Source: Myxococcales bacterium (GTDB taxonomy: Bacteria > Myxococcota_A > Polyangia > Polyangiales > JAFGIB01). From it: 64,000 nt of DNA. Made by a program: the position numbers and the translations under genes. How positions within the stretch are numbered: position 1 is the stretch's first letter; each line of letters begins with the position of its first letter. The notes beneath the pieces were generated by a model. It saw nothing but the letters and a program-made list of their open reading frames with translations. It ran no database searches and was not told where the DNA came from. Of the stretch, positions 17,532-27,024 are shown in pieces. Location of the stretch: contig JAOUOP010000021.1 of NCBI GenBank assembly GCA_029880325.1, positions 54,363 to 118,362 of the forward strand. Direction: 5' to 3'.

Positions 17532-19475
17532 GTGGACGACGTAATCGATCTCGACGCGGCGCTTTGCGCGCTCGGCTACCAGAGCTTTCGACCAGGCCAG
17601 CGCGAGTCCATCGAGACGCTGCTCAGAAAGCGCAAGCTGCTGCTGGTGGCACCCACCGGCGACGGTAAGAGCCTGAGCTACCAGCTGCCGGCCAGCGTGC
17701 TACCCGGAACCACGGTGGTGGTCTCACCTTTGATCTCGCTGATGGCCGACCAGGTGCAGGCGCTGTCGGAGCGCGGCGTGGCGGCGACCTACCTGGCCTC
17801 GACGCTGCCCTCCGACGAGGCCGGCCGGCGCCTTGCCGGCCTGGGCCGCGGCGACTTCAAGCTGGTCTACGTGGCGCCCGAACGCCTGGGTCTGCCGGGT
17901 TTTCGGCGCATCCTGGGCGCGCTCCAGGTGCCGCTTTTGGTGGTGGACGAGGCCCATTGCATCAGTGAGTGGGGTCACGACTTTCGCCCCGAGTACATGC
18001 AGATCGGCGAGCTGCTCGCCGCCCTGCCCAAGGCGCGCGTCCTGGCCTGCACCGCCACCGCCACGCCCATCGTGCGCGACGAGATCCTCAGCCGACTGGG
18101 GCTTTCCGGCGACACCGCCCAGGTCGTGCGCGGCTTCGCGCGGCCCAACCTGGCATTGGGGGCGCGCGAAGTCAGCGGCGCGCGCGAGGCGGCCGCCGCG
18201 GTCGATGGACTGCTGGAGCGCGCCATCGGCTTTCCCGAGGCGCAGGGGCGTGGCGCCGTGATCATCTACGCGCCCACCCGCAAGCGCACCGAGGCCGAGG
18301 CCGAGCGCCTGGCCGGGCGCGGCGGACGCGTGGGCGCCTACCACGCGGGGCTTTCCCCGGACCAGCGCGAGCGCACCCAGCGCGCCTTCAGCCGCGGCAA
18401 GCTGGACGTGGTGGTGGCCACCAACGCCTTCGGCATGGGCATCGACCGCTCCGATGTGCGTGGCGTTTTGCACCTGGCGCCGCCCGGCTCGGTGGAGGCC
18501 TATTATCAAGAAGTGGGCCGCGCCGGCCGCGACGGTGAGCCGGCCGAGGGACTGCTGCTGACCACCGCCCAGGACATGCCGCTCAGGCGCCGGCTGATCG
18601 AGGGCGGCTTCCTGGACGAGCCGGCGCCCCGGCCCGAGGTGGTGGAGCACAAATGGCAGCTCTTCTTGGAGCTGATGCGCTGGATCGAGGGCGGCAGCTG
18701 CCGCCACGACGCCATCCTGCGCTACTTCGGCGACGAGGCCGAGACCCTCGACGGCTGCGGCAAGTGCGATGTTTGCCGCGAGCTGATCGAGGGTGGCGAC
18801 GACACCGTCAGCGATCCCGAGCAGGTCACCCTGATCGCGCGCAAGGCCCTGAGCGCGGTGGCGCGGGTGCACGGGCGCTACGGCCTGAACCTGGCGGCGG
18901 CGCTGTTGGCCGGCAAGAGCGACGAGCGGCTGGCGCGCAGCCGTCTGGAGCTGACGCGCACCTTCGGCGCGCTCTCGGATTGGCCCCAGGAGCGCATCGT
19001 GCGGCTTCTGCGCCGCTGTGTTACCGCCGGTTGGGTGAGCTTTTCGGCCGACGAGCGGCCGGTCCTGCTGCTGACTGAGGCCGGGGTGCAAGCGATGCGG
19101 GGCGAGCGCCCGCTGCGGCTGCTGCTGCCGTCGCCGCGCCGCAAGCCGAGCGCCGCGACCGCCCGGTCGTCTTCGGCGCCTGCGGCCAGCCGTCCCAGGC
19201 GGGAGCTGTCGCAGCAGCGGGACGCCCGCGCCGAGGCGCTCTTCGAGGCCCTGCGCGCCCACCGCCTGGAGGTGGCCCAGCGCGAGGGCGTGCCGCCCTT
19301 CGTGGTCGCCTCCGACCGCACCCTGCACGATCTGGCCCTCTTGCGCCCGCGCGATCGCGAGCAGTTGCTGGGCGTCTACGGCATCGGCCAGACCAAGGCC
19401 GACCGCTATGGCCTGGGGCTGCTGAGCGTGGTGCGGGCCGCCGAGGCCGCGCCCGACTCGAGCGCTTCGAGCTGA
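17532..19475 (+). CDS. recQ: RecQ family ATP-dependent DNA helicase
   Basis: 647 aa from GTG 17532. Motifs: GYQSFRPGQ (motif 0), APTGDGKSLSYQ (I), PLISLMADQV (Ia), VVDEAHCISEWGHDFRPEY (II, DEAH), TATA (III), ATNAFGMGIDRSDVR (V) and YYQEVGRAGRDGEPA (VI). A RecQ zinc-binding region follows, with C-x(n)-C-x2-C-x2-C (CRHD... GCGKCDVC), then a winged helix and an HRDC domain at the C-terminus (FVVASDRTLHDLALLRPR). The 3'-5' DNA unwinding helicase acts in recombination and replication-fork repair. Its stop is 3 bp from the stop of the convergent zinc peptidase gene. A Ser/Ala/Arg linker (~residues 530-560) joins winged helix and HRDC. Confidence 0.95.
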   Translation: MDDVIDLDAALCALGYQSFRPGQRESIETLLRKRKLLLVAPTGDGKSLSYQLPASVLPGTTVVVSPLISLMADQVQALSERGVAATYLASTLPSDEAGRRLAGLGRGDFKLVYVAPERLGLPGFRRILGALQVPLLVVDEAHCISEWGHDFRPEYMQIGELLAALPKARVLACTATATPIVRDEILSRLGLSGDTAQVVRGFARPNLALGAREVSGAREAAAAVDGLLERAIGFPEAQGRGAVIIYAPTRKRTEAEAERLAGRGGRVGAYHAGLSPDQRERTQRAFSRGKLDVVVATNAFGMGIDRSDVRGVLHLAPPGSVEAYYQEVGRAGRDGEPAEGLLLTTAQDMPLRRRLIEGGFLDEPAPRPEVVEHKWQLFLELMRWIEGGSCRHDAILRYFGDEAETLDGCGKCDVCRELIEGGDDTVSDPEQVTLIARKALSAVARVHGRYGLNLAAALLAGKSDERLARSRLELTRTFGALSDWPQERIVRLLRRCVTAGWVSFSADERPVLLLTEAGVQAMRGERPLRLLLPSPRRKPSAATARSSSAPAASRPRRELSQQRDARAEALFEALRAHRLEVAQREGVPPFVVASDRTLHDLALLRPRDREQLLGVYGIGQTKADRYGLGLLSVVRAAEAAPDSSASS

Positions 19476-19478
19476 GCG

Positions 19479-20183
19479 CTACTCCTCGCGCGCGTTGCCG
19501 ATCAAACCGGCGCGCCACAGGAAGTAGAGCAGCTGCATAATGGCGGCGATGGCCGCGGCCACGTAGGTCATGGCGGCGGCGTTGAGCACCTTCTTGGTGG
19601 GGCCGACTTCCCGGGCCGTGATGATGCCGTGTTGCTGCAGCACCGCCACGGCACGGCTGGAGGCGTTGAACTCCACCGGCAGCGTGACCAACGTGAAGAG
19701 CACGAAGGCCGAAAACAGCCCCACGCCGACCATGACCAGACCGCTCATCTGGGTGAAGATGCCCAGCGTCACGATCATCACGCCGAGGTTCGAGCCCAGC
19801 GCGGCGGGCTTGACCACCAACGAACGGAATTTCAGCGGTGCGTAGCCGGTGGCGTGCTGGATGGCGTGGCCGGCCTCGTGGGCGGCGACGCCCAGGGCGG
19901 CCAGGGAGCGCTCGTGGTAGACCTGGGGTGACAGCCTGAGGGTCTTTGCGCCGGGGTCATAGTGGTCGGCCAAAAAGCCGTCCACCTGCTCCACGCGCAC
20001 GTCGCCAATGCCCTTGGCCCGCAGGAGCTGCCGGGCGGCCTCGGCGCCCGTCAGGCCGCGGCTGCCGCGCACCTGGCTGTACTTCCGGAAGGTCGCTTTT
20101 ACCTGAAAGCTGGCCGCCAAGCTCAGGGCCATGCCGGCCAGCGACACGAGCATGAACAGGGGATCGATGCCTGCGAAGAACAT
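19479..20183 (-). CDS. YugP-type neutral zinc metallopeptidase, membrane-bound
   Basis: 234 aa. The zinc-binding helix HEAGH lies in VAAHEAGHAIQHATGYAP (about residues 100-117), preceded by YDPGAKTLRLSPQVY, as in the YugP/DUF peptidase family (membrane-embedded M48-like). Hydrophobic segments occupy the N-terminus (FMLVSLAGMALSLAASF), the middle (GVMIVTLGIFTQMSGLVMVGVGLF) and the C-terminus (AAIAAIMQLLYFLW). Length matches the family. Function in the family is unknown, probably membrane-protein proteolysis. Convergent with recQ. Confidence 0.9.
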   Translation of the reverse strand: MFFAGIDPLFMLVSLAGMALSLAASFQVKATFRKYSQVRGSRGLTGAEAARQLLRAKGIGDVRVEQVDGFLADHYDPGAKTLRLSPQVYHERSLAALGVAAHEAGHAIQHATGYAPLKFRSLVVKPAALGSNLGVMIVTLGIFTQMSGLVMVGVGLFSAFVLFTLVTLPVEFNASSRAVAVLQQHGIITAREVGPTKKVLNAAAMTYVAAAIAAIMQLLYFLWRAGLIGNAREE

Positions 20184-20542
20184 GGCGGCAACTTAATGCG
20201 TCGTTGCGCCCGCGCAAGTCCCGCCCGAGTGGCGGGTGGTCGGCGACGAAGGCCGCGATCGCCGGCCTGAATACGAGCCCCTTGCAGCGAAAGGATTCGC
20301 CCGCACCCCGAGGGTCGCCTGAAGCGGCGCTGTGAAGCCATTGCCCCGGGCGCCGGGCCGAATAGGGCGGGGCGCGGCCAGTTCCCCCTCTGGCCGCGCC
20401 CCTTGGAGTGCCATTCAGGGTGGCACTGGGTAGGGATAGGGTGCTTTTTTGATGATGGGTGGTCCCCGAAGCGCAGGTCGCGTCTCCCGAACAAAGAGGT
20501 AGAGACGCGGCTCTTGATTTGTGACGGAAAAAAATCGGCGCT
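20184..20542. other. Intergenic region with three consecutive hairpins
   Basis: No gene-like frame. Three inverted repeats lie within 141 bp: a perfect 13-bp stem (20369-20381 with 20390-20402, 8-nt loop), a perfect 7-bp stem (20407-20413 with 20421-20427, 7-nt loop) and a perfect 8-bp stem (20479-20486 with 20502-20509, 15-nt loop). Short A/T runs follow two of them (T6 at about 20445; A7 at about 20528). They could be a structured small RNA, a leader of the metallopeptidase gene on the minus strand, or terminator-like structures. I match none of the common RNA families by eye. Confidence 0.45.
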
Positions 20543-20710
20543 CTAGATGTGCTCGGCGGGAGTCATGATCCGCTCTCGGGACCGCTACAGCGCCAGCTGC
20601 GGCGTCCGGTCCCCTTGAAATACACGGAGTATTCCGGCGGAGGCCGTCCTTGCATCTGCCATCGTATCGACCCCGATCATCGGCTCAGCACTCCCGTCGA
20701 GCACATCTAG
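20543..20710. repeat. Inverted-repeat element, family A, complete copy (168 bp)
   Basis: Bounded by 21-nt inverted repeats (20543-20563 and 20690-20710) that match at 20 of 21 positions and begin and end with CTAG. The first 103 bp recur at 63898-64000 with a single difference (A at 20589, G at 63944). The 17-nt core AAATACACGGAGTATTC (20618-20634) contains a 5-bp hairpin (AATAC/GTATT) and is enclosed by a further stem (CGGTCCCC with GGAGGCCG, one mismatch). Non-coding. It ends 28 bp beyond the stop codon of the PHA-type gene on the minus strand. Likely a REP/MITE-like element. Confidence 0.85.
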
Positions 20711-20738
20711 TCACCGATCGGTTCGGAAAGCGCCGCAG

Positions 20739-21050
20739 CTAGATTTCGTCGCGTTCGGCCGCGGTGATCCAGTGCCGAACCTCGCGTTCGAGCACGCCGC
20801 GGGCGCGGCCGGCCAGGGGGCGCAGTGCCAGCGGCACCTTGAGTTCCAAGGCGATGCAGCCGGGCTCGAGCGCCAGGCGCCCGCGCAGCGCAAGCCCGCG
20901 GGCGCGGAAGGAGACCTCGACGCCATCCTCGCCCTGCCAGCGCACTTTCGGCCCGTAGTCGGCGAAGCGCTCGACGTAGGCGTCAACGGCCCGGCGCAGC
21001 ACGGCACGTGCCTGCTCGGGTGAAAGGTGGTGATCGACGCGGTGTTGCAC
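20739..21050 (-). CDS. Polyhydroxyalkanoate-system-type small protein (PHA_gran_rgn-like)
   Basis: 103 aa from GTG 21050; the frame is open to 21146 but the extension is unlike the family and overlaps the start region of the divergent msr gene. Features of the family: DHHLSPEQARAVLRRAVDAY at the N-terminus, a predicted beta-rich middle (VSFRARGLALRGRLALEP) and a C-terminal helix (GRARGVLEREVRHWI). Such proteins are annotated as putative PHA granule system proteins, often with no PHA genes nearby; none is seen here, so the role is open. Confidence 0.6.
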   Translation of the reverse strand: MQHRVDHHLSPEQARAVLRRAVDAYVERFADYGPKVRWQGEDGVEVSFRARGLALRGRLALEPGCIALELKVPLALRPLAGRARGVLEREVRHWITAAERDEI

Positions 21051-21127
21051 GGGGGGCGCGCTCAGCCTGACGCGGCGACGGGTTCCGGACCAGCTAACAT
21101 TTTCCGGCGCTCGCAGTACAGTCAGGC

Positions 21128-22294
21128 ATGCCCCAGTACCGCCCATGGACTCGGTTTCTGCCCGCGCCGCTTGCGGGCCTTTTGCTGTCGCTTTGGGCCT
21201 GCCATTCGGCCGCGGGCCAGCAGGGGCAAGACGAGCGCGCCATGGCCGAGCCGCTCCACCCCGGCAAGGGGCAGGCCCTGGCCACCTTCGCCGGCGGTTG
21301 CTTTTGGTGCATGGAGACGCCCTTCGAGGGTCTCGACGGAGTGCTGGTGGTGCAGGCGGGTTACACCGGCGGCAACCAGAGTTCGCCCAGCTACGAGGAG
21401 GTCAGCGGCGGCCGCACCGGTCACGCCGAGGCGGTGCAAGTCCTCTACGAGCCCGCGCGCGTCGGCTACGACCGGCTGCTGCAGATCTACTTCCGCAGCG
21501 TCGACCCCACCGACGGCGGCGGCCAGTTCGCCGACCGCGGCAGCCAGTACCGCCCCGCCATCTTCGTGCACGACAAAAAGCAACGCCAGCTGGCCGAAAA
21601 AGCCAAGCGCGAGTTGGCCGCCTCCGGCCGCTTCAAGGCGAAGATCGTGGTGCCGATCGAAGACTACGTGGTCTTCTATCCCGCCGAGCGCTATCACCAG
21701 GATTACCACCGGAAAAATCCCGGGCGCTACAAGCGCTACCGCGCCGGCTCGGGGCGCACGCCCTTCCTCGAGCGCGTCTGGGGCAGCGACGATCCCAGCC
21801 AAAACCTCGACGACGGCGCGGCGGCCCCTTCCTGCGGCGCTGGGGCGGCCGGCTACCAGAAACCGTCGGACGCCGAGTTGCGCCGGCGCCTGTCGGACAT
21901 CGCCTATGAAGTGACCCAGCGCGGTGGCACCGAAAAGCCCTTCTCGAGCGACGCCTGGAAGAAGCACGGCCCAGGCATCTACGTGGACGTGGTCTCCGGC
22001 GAGCCCCTCTTCAGCTCGGCCGACAAATTCGATTCGGGCACCGGCTGGCCATCGTTTACGCGACCGCTGCCCGAGGCCGAGCTGTCGCTGCGCCGGGATG
22101 GCAGCCACGGCATGACGCGCACCGAGGTCCGCTCGGGTCACGCCGACTCGCACCTGGGCCATGTCTTCGATGACGGGCCGAAACCTACAGGTAAGCGCTA
22201 CTGCATCAATTCCGCGGCCCTGCGCTTCATCCCGCTGGAGCAGCTCGAGGCCGAGGGTTATGGGGAGCTGCGCAAGCACCTCGAAAGTCGCTGA
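21128..22294 (+). CDS. msrAB: Exported fused methionine sulfoxide reductase MsrA-MsrB
   Basis: 388 aa. A signal sequence ends in a probable lipobox (SLWAC, Cys about 25), so the enzyme is probably membrane-anchored outside the cytoplasm. The MsrA domain (about 50-210) has the active site [13 protein letters not shown] and reduces methionine-S-sulfoxide. The MsrB domain (about 245-385) has [10 protein letters not shown] and the catalytic Cys in RYCINSAAL and reduces the R-form. MsrB lacks the structural zinc CxxC pairs, and the resolving Cys position in the GWPSF motif is Thr, so recycling may differ. Starts 77 bp from the divergent PHA-type gene. Expected role is repair of oxidised envelope proteins. 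Confidence 0.93.
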   Translation: MPQYRPWTRFLPAPLAGLLLSLWACHSAAGQQGQDERAMAEPLHPGKGQALATFAGGCFWCMETPFEGLDGVLVVQAGYTGGNQSSPSYEEVSGGRTGHAEAVQVLYEPARVGYDRLLQIYFRSVDPTDGGGQFADRGSQYRPAIFVHDKKQRQLAEKAKRELAASGRFKAKIVVPIEDYVVFYPAERYHQDYHRKNPGRYKRYRAGSGRTPFLERVWGSDDPSQNLDDGAAAPSCGAGAAGYQKPSDAELRRRLSDIAYEVTQRGGTEKPFSSDAWKKHGPGIYVDVVSGEPLFSSADKFDSGTGWPSFTRPLPEAELSLRRDGSHGMTRTEVRSGHADSHLGHVFDDGPKPTGKRYCINSAALRFIPLEQLEAEGYGELRKHLESR

Positions 22295-22303
22295 AGCGCG
22301 CGT

Positions 22304-23701
22304 TCACTGGGCCTGGGCCGGCGGCAACAGCTGTAGCACCAGGCTCGAGGTCGCCACGATGCCCGCCTCGAGCGCCCGACGCGCGTCGGGGGCAAAGCGG
22401 CTGGAGTGCAGCGATGGTAGCGGCGGACCGCCCTTTTTCTTCGAGCGCGCCATCAACTTGGGTTCGATGGCGCCAAGGCGAAAGAGCAGCCCCGGGATCT
22501 TCAGGCGCCGGGCGTAGCGGCCGAAGTCCTCGCCGCCCATGGTCGGTGCGATCTCGGCGACCGCATCCTCGCCCAGCACGCGGCGAAAAACGCCCGCGGC
22601 CGTGGCCGACAGCTCCGGGTCGTTGTAGACGGCGGGGGTGTACTCCTTGCTGACCTCCACCTCGGGCGGTTTCGGACACTGGAAGCTGCGACAGATGTCG
22701 CCGGCCAGCTGCCGGATGCCGTCGAGCAGGGTCGCGCGCGTGTCGTCGGCGTAGGAGCGCACCGTCAAGAGCAGCTCGGCGCTGTCGGGGATCACGTTGT
22801 TCTTGGTGCCGGCGTGGAGTGCGCCCACGGTGACGACAGCGGCCGCCTGGGGATCGACGCGGCGGCTGACCAGGGTCTGCAGCGCCGTGACCAGGTGGGC
22901 GGCGGTGACCACCGGGTCGTTGGCCTGGTGGGGGCGGGCGCCGTGGCCACCGCGGCCGTGGATCGTAATCTTCACCGAGTCCACGTTGGCCGCCGCCCAG
23001 CCGCTGACGATGCCCACCTGGCCGGCGGGCAGGCCGGGCTCCACGTGCAGCGCCAGGGCGTAGTCGGGACGCGGGAAGCGCTTGAAGAGACCGTCGGCCA
23101 TCATCATCGCCGCGCCACGTCCCACTTCCTCGGCCGGCTGCCCGATCACGACCAGCGTGCCCGACCACAGCGCGCGGTGGGAAGCGAGGAAGCTGGCGCT
23201 GGCCAGCAGGTTGGTCATGTGCACGTCATGGCCGCAGGCGTGCATCACGCCCACCTCGACGCCCCGATCGCCAATGACCTTGACCTGGCTCCGATAGGGC
23301 AACCCGGTCTGCTCGACCACCGGCAGGCCGTCCATGTCTCCGCGCAGCAGCAGCGTGGGTCCGCTGCCGTTTTTCATCAGCGCGACCAGGCCGTGACCAC
23401 CGACGCCGGTGGTCACCTCGTAGCCCATCTCGCCCAGCTTGGCCGCGAGCCGGGCGGCCGTCTTTTTTTCGTGCAACGACAGCTCCGGGCTCGTGTGCAG
23501 CTCCTGGTAGAGCGAAACCCAGTCGCCGAGCGAGCCCTTGACCCAGCTCTTGAGCTCGGCCGTGGCATCGGTCGCAGCCACCTTTCCCGCAGCCGCTTGG
23601 CCGTGTGCAACGGCCGGCATCAGCGACAACAACAGGATGACGAGAAGCAACGGCCGCAGTGTGGCGAGCCCGTCGTGACATGTACGAAGTGTATGGCGCA
23701 T
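22304..23701 (-). CDS. Exported M20-family metal-dependent amidohydrolase/carboxypeptidase
   Basis: 465 aa from ATG 23701, which begins a signal peptide (LRPLLLVILLLSLMPAVAHGQA); the frame runs back to 23749 without one. Metal ligands of the IAA-amino-acid/hippurate hydrolase type: HACGHDVHMT, GQPAEEVGRG, the His of ALHVEPGLP, and GGEDFGRY near the C-terminus. The dimerisation domain starts at VKITIHGRGGHGARPH. Likely cleaves N-acyl or N-terminal amino acids in the periplasm. Its stop lies 9 bp from that of msrAB on the other strand, with no common regulation implied. Confidence 0.9.
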   Translation of the reverse strand: MRHTLRTCHDGLATLRPLLLVILLLSLMPAVAHGQAAAGKVAATDATAELKSWVKGSLGDWVSLYQELHTSPELSLHEKKTAARLAAKLGEMGYEVTTGVGGHGLVALMKNGSGPTLLLRGDMDGLPVVEQTGLPYRSQVKVIGDRGVEVGVMHACGHDVHMTNLLASASFLASHRALWSGTLVVIGQPAEEVGRGAAMMMADGLFKRFPRPDYALALHVEPGLPAGQVGIVSGWAAANVDSVKITIHGRGGHGARPHQANDPVVTAAHLVTALQTLVSRRVDPQAAAVVTVGALHAGTKNNVIPDSAELLLTVRSYADDTRATLLDGIRQLAGDICRSFQCPKPPEVEVSKEYTPAVYNDPELSATAAGVFRRVLGEDAVAEIAPTMGGEDFGRYARRLKIPGLLFRLGAIEPKLMARSKKKGGPPLPSLHSSRFAPDARRALEAGIVATSSLVLQLLPPAQAQ

Positions 23702-23896
23702 GACGCCATCATCGCAGGCATGGCGTGAAGCGCAACGCCAGAGCGCCACGCGGTGTCAGGAAATCGACGCTGGCATCAGCAGCGATCGGGGCGCATCAAA
23801 TTATCCTTCCGCGGCGCCGTCCAGGTCGCTTTTGGTCAGGCCCGCCGCTACGATCGCGCGCTCACCCATCCGATGTGCTCACGAAAGGAGGCCGCG

Positions 23897-24190
23897 ATGG
23901 CCGTCATGGTACTGCTGGAATGCAACGCGAAACCGGGGACGGGGGACCAGCTGGTCGCCACCTTCAAGGCCGTGCTGCCCGACACTCGCGCGCGCGAGGG
24001 CTTCGTCGAGATCAAAGCCTTCCAAAATCAGGACGACAAGGACAACATCGTGTTGGTCGAGACCTGGGAGAACAAGGCCGCCTACGAGGCCTACCTGGGT
24101 TGGCGCAAGGAAAACGGCAGCCTCGACAAGCTCGTCGAGGCCCTGACGGGGCCGCCGAGCATCCGCTACTTCGACATCACCGACGCCTGA
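23897..24190 (+). CDS. Antibiotic-biosynthesis-monooxygenase (ABM) domain protein
   Basis: 97 aa from ATG 23897, set by a strong Shine-Dalgarno sequence (AAAGGAGG at 23884-23891). Single ferredoxin-like ABM fold: VLLECNAKPGTGDQLVATF, RAREGFVEIKAFQNQDD and VLVETWENKAAYEAYLGW, with the usual length of about 95 residues. Such proteins are cofactor-free monooxygenases or dimeric quinone-binding proteins; the substrate is unknown. The next gene is convergent, its stop about 70 bp away. Confidence 0.85.
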   Translation: MAVMVLLECNAKPGTGDQLVATFKAVLPDTRAREGFVEIKAFQNQDDKDNIVLVETWENKAAYEAYLGWRKENGSLDKLVEALTGPPSIRYFDITDA

Positions 24191-24259
24191 ACGAGCGCCG
24201 GGCCGGTCGCGGCAGCGCGGTTGGCCCGGCAGGGGGGAACGCCTGGGGAAAGGGGGAAC

Positions 24260-26896
24260 TCAAGCGCCCGGCTCCCGCACCGCGAAGTCACGGTAGAAGG
24301 TTCGCAGCAACACCGGACAAAACAGCAAGTTGATCACCAGCGCAAGCACGATGGCCAGGCTGATGAGCAATCCAAAGTCACGAATATTGGCCATCTCGGA
24401 GGTCACGAAGACGATGAAGCCGCCCACCAGAATAATGCTGGTGGTAATGATGGCGCGGCCGGTGTGGTCAAAGGCGTGCTCGATGGCGCTCTCGACGCGG
24501 CCGTGGTGGCGGTAGTGGGAACGAAATTGGTGCAAAAAGTGGATGGTGTCATCCACCGCGACGCCGATCGCGATCGAGGCCAGCATCAGGTTGGCACCGT
24601 CGACCGCGATTCCCGCCGCCCCCATGAAGCCCATCACGCAGATGATCGGCATCAGATTGGGCACCATGGCGATGAGGCCTAGCTTGAGCTCGCGCAAGAG
24701 CAGCACCATCACCACCGTGATCACCACCAGCGCCACGCCGAAGCTACGGATCAGGTCGGCCAACAGATGGCTCATGACGCTGAACTGCGTGAAGACCGCG
24801 CCCGTGAAGATCACGTCGGCGAGCTTGCTGATGTGCGCTTCGACGCCGCGACGCACGTGTTCGGTGAGCGGGCCGTAGGAGCCGGCGTCGAGCCACTTGA
24901 CGCGAAGGGTCATCAGCCCGCGCGCCATGTCGACGGTGGCCAGACGCTTGAGCTCGTCGGGGCCCGAATTTTCGAAGAGCGTAAACATGTCGGTCACGCC
25001 ACGGGCGCTGTCGGGCACCTTGTACTGCTCCGGGGCGCCACCGCGCAGCGCCCGATGGCTCTCACGCACCACGTCGAGCACGCCCGTGGAGTTGCCCACG
25101 ATGGCGTCGCCGCTGACCGGATCGCGGTAACGGTGCACGTGGGTTTCGAGCGCCGCCAGGCCCAGCATCAAGTCGCGATCGACCAGGCTGCCGCCCTTGG
25201 GATCGATCAGCAAGGCGATGGAGGCGGTGCCGCCCACGTGCTCATCGAGCTGGGTGAAGGCTTCCTTGATCGGATAGCGGCCGGGGATCCAGGCCAGCGG
25301 ATCGTGAAAGACCCCGAGCAGGCTCGACAGCGACAGCGCCGTCAGCACCAATGCGATACCCACCGCCATGCCGCGGCGCCTTGGTGAGGTATCGGGCTTG
25401 CCGTCGATGATGCGGTCGCGACTGAGGCGGTTGCTGAAGTCGAGGATGCGATCGAGGCGGTCGCTTACGTGCTCGCGCTCGTGTTCGCGTAGGCCCAGAA
25501 GGCTCTTGCGATTGAAGCTCAGCACGATGGGCAAGAGCACCAGCGATAGAAGCAGCGCAGCGCTGACCCCGAAGGCGCCGAAGCTTCCCATGTCGGCGAT
25601 GGCACCCAGGGTCGCGAAGCGGAAGCTCAGCAGGCCCAGCGCCGTGGTCATGGTCGTAAACAGCACGGGCATGCCGGTGGCGGCGACGGCGGCGACGATG
25701 GCTTCGTGGTTGTCGAGCCCGCGCCTGCGCGAGTCGCGGTAGACCGACTGGATGTGCACCGAGTCACCCATGCCGACGCAGATCAGAAAGAGCGGCAGAA
25801 TGTTGCTGATCATGGTCATGGGATGACCGCTGACCGCCATCAGCCCCAGCGTCCAGATGGCCGCCTGGACCACCACCAGCACCGGACCGATGACGCCGAT
25901 GGGATGCCGAAAGAGCGCGATCAGGATGATCACGATGAGCAACAGCCCCAGGGCCAACAGGCGCTGGAAGTCGCTCATGATAATGCGGTGCATGCTGGCA
26001 TCCAGCGCCGCGGGGCCGCCCACGCGCAGCCGGAAGTCCTCGCCCTGGTAGCGCTCGCTGATGGCTGCGACCGCGTCGAAGACCTTGTTGCGGTCGGTCT
26101 CGGCCATGCGCTGGGTGCGCACGATCAGGGCCGTGTGGTGAGCGCCAGGGCCGATCACCTGGCCCACCAGGCTGCGGTCTGCGAGCACGCGCTCTTTGAG
26201 CGCAGGCAGCGCCTCGGCGCTCGGCCACTCGTCGAGCAGGCCACCGACCTGCAGGCCGCCGTCGTGCCAGCGCGTCTGGCGTACGTTGATCAGCGAGACC
26301 ACCTGATCGATGACGCTGCCGCCCTGCTCCTGACCCCAGCCTTCTTCTTCCGAGCCGAAGTCATCACCGAAGTCATCGCCAAAGTCATCACCGAAGTCAT
26401 CGCCAAAACCTGCGCCGGCGTCGGCCGCAGCCGCGACCACTTGCGCTCGAGCCCCCTGCCGCCGCGGAGCGCGCCCAGGGGCGACGGGCTTTTTGCCCGT
26501 GAGTGCGACGTCGATCTCGGCTAGCTCACGGTGAAACTTGCGCAGCTTCTCGAGGAAGGGCAGGGAAAAGACCTCGCCTTCGGCCAGAACGATGATCAGC
26601 GAGTCGCTGCCGAAGTCGTTTTGTAGCTCGTCGAGGGCCAGCGTGGCCGGATGTCCGCTGCCCAGAAAGCCCTCGGCCGTGGTGTCGATGACCAGCTTGG
26701 TGGCGGCCTGGTGGCCGAGCCAGCCGGTGATCGCGACCGTGAGGAGCAAAAGCGGCCAGCGCGCGCGCAGGACCAGGCGCGCCCAGGCTTCGAAGAAGCG
26801 GCTCTGGGGTGCTTCGAGCAGCGTGTCGTGGTCGTCGTGGGTCACGGCAAGAGGGCCCCGGGCGCGCCTGCGCTCAAGGTGGGCGGAGGGTCGCAT
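24260..26896 (-). CDS. RND superfamily (MMPL/HpnN-like) exporter
   Basis: About 878 aa from ATG 26896, with GTG 26845 as an alternative; the frame extends to 27112 but that part is Arg-rich and would overlap the divergent gene. Two repeats, each with an N-terminal TM helix (WPLLLLTVAITGWLGH), a periplasmic loop and a TM 2-6 cluster, e.g. LLALGLLLIVIILIALF and VVITVVMVLLLRELKLGLIAM, with sequence similar to MMPL/SSD transporters. The first periplasmic loop contains a four-unit FGDD acidic repeat (DNA 26355-26402, 12-bp units). Probably a proton-driven lipid, sterol or hopanoid exporter. The start region faces the divergent OmpA gene at 27025. Confidence 0.9.
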   Translation of the reverse strand: MRPSAHLERRRARGPLAVTHDDHDTLLEAPQSRFFEAWARLVLRARWPLLLLTVAITGWLGHQAATKLVIDTTAEGFLGSGHPATLALDELQNDFGSDSLIIVLAEGEVFSLPFLEKLRKFHRELAEIDVALTGKKPVAPGRAPRRQGARAQVVAAAADAGAGFGDDFGDDFGDDFGDDFGSEEEGWGQEQGGSVIDQVVSLINVRQTRWHDGGLQVGGLLDEWPSAEALPALKERVLADRSLVGQVIGPGAHHTALIVRTQRMAETDRNKVFDAVAAISERYQGEDFRLRVGGPAALDASMHRIIMSDFQRLLALGLLLIVIILIALFRHPIGVIGPVLVVVQAAIWTLGLMAVSGHPMTMISNILPLFLICVGMGDSVHIQSVYRDSRRRGLDNHEAIVAAVAATGMPVLFTTMTTALGLLSFRFATLGAIADMGSFGAFGVSAALLLSLVLLPIVLSFNRKSLLGLREHEREHVSDRLDRILDFSNRLSRDRIIDGKPDTSPRRRGMAVGIALVLTALSLSSLLGVFHDPLAWIPGRYPIKEAFTQLDEHVGGTASIALLIDPKGGSLVDRDLMLGLAALETHVHRYRDPVSGDAIVGNSTGVLDVVRESHRALRGGAPEQYKVPDSARGVTDMFTLFENSGPDELKRLATVDMARGLMTLRVKWLDAGSYGPLTEHVRRGVEAHISKLADVIFTGAVFTQFSVMSHLLADLIRSFGVALVVITVVMVLLLRELKLGLIAMVPNLMPIICVMGFMGAAGIAVDGANLMLASIAIGVAVDDTIHFLHQFRSHYRHHGRVESAIEHAFDHTGRAIITTSIILVGGFIVFVTSEMANIRDFGLLISLAIVLALVINLLFCPVLLRTFYRDFAVREPGA

Positions 26897-27024
26897 AGCC
26901 CGGCAGCTGCCGGTACCCCGGGCACGTCCCTTTTGCCGCTTTTGCCGCGTTCCAAAGCGGGCCGTGCGATACTCACATCTGCAAACCGTCCGAGCGGCGT
27001 ACTCGGCGGTTGCCAGGAGGCGAG

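Noticed and set aside
17724..19328. Long minus-strand frame opposite recQ
   Set aside because: Antisense of recQ; Ala/Gln/Gly/Leu-rich with no domain.
26355..26402. Possible CRISPR or iteron array
   Set aside because: Four 12-bp in-frame units inside the RND gene, coding for Phe-Gly-Asp-Asp.
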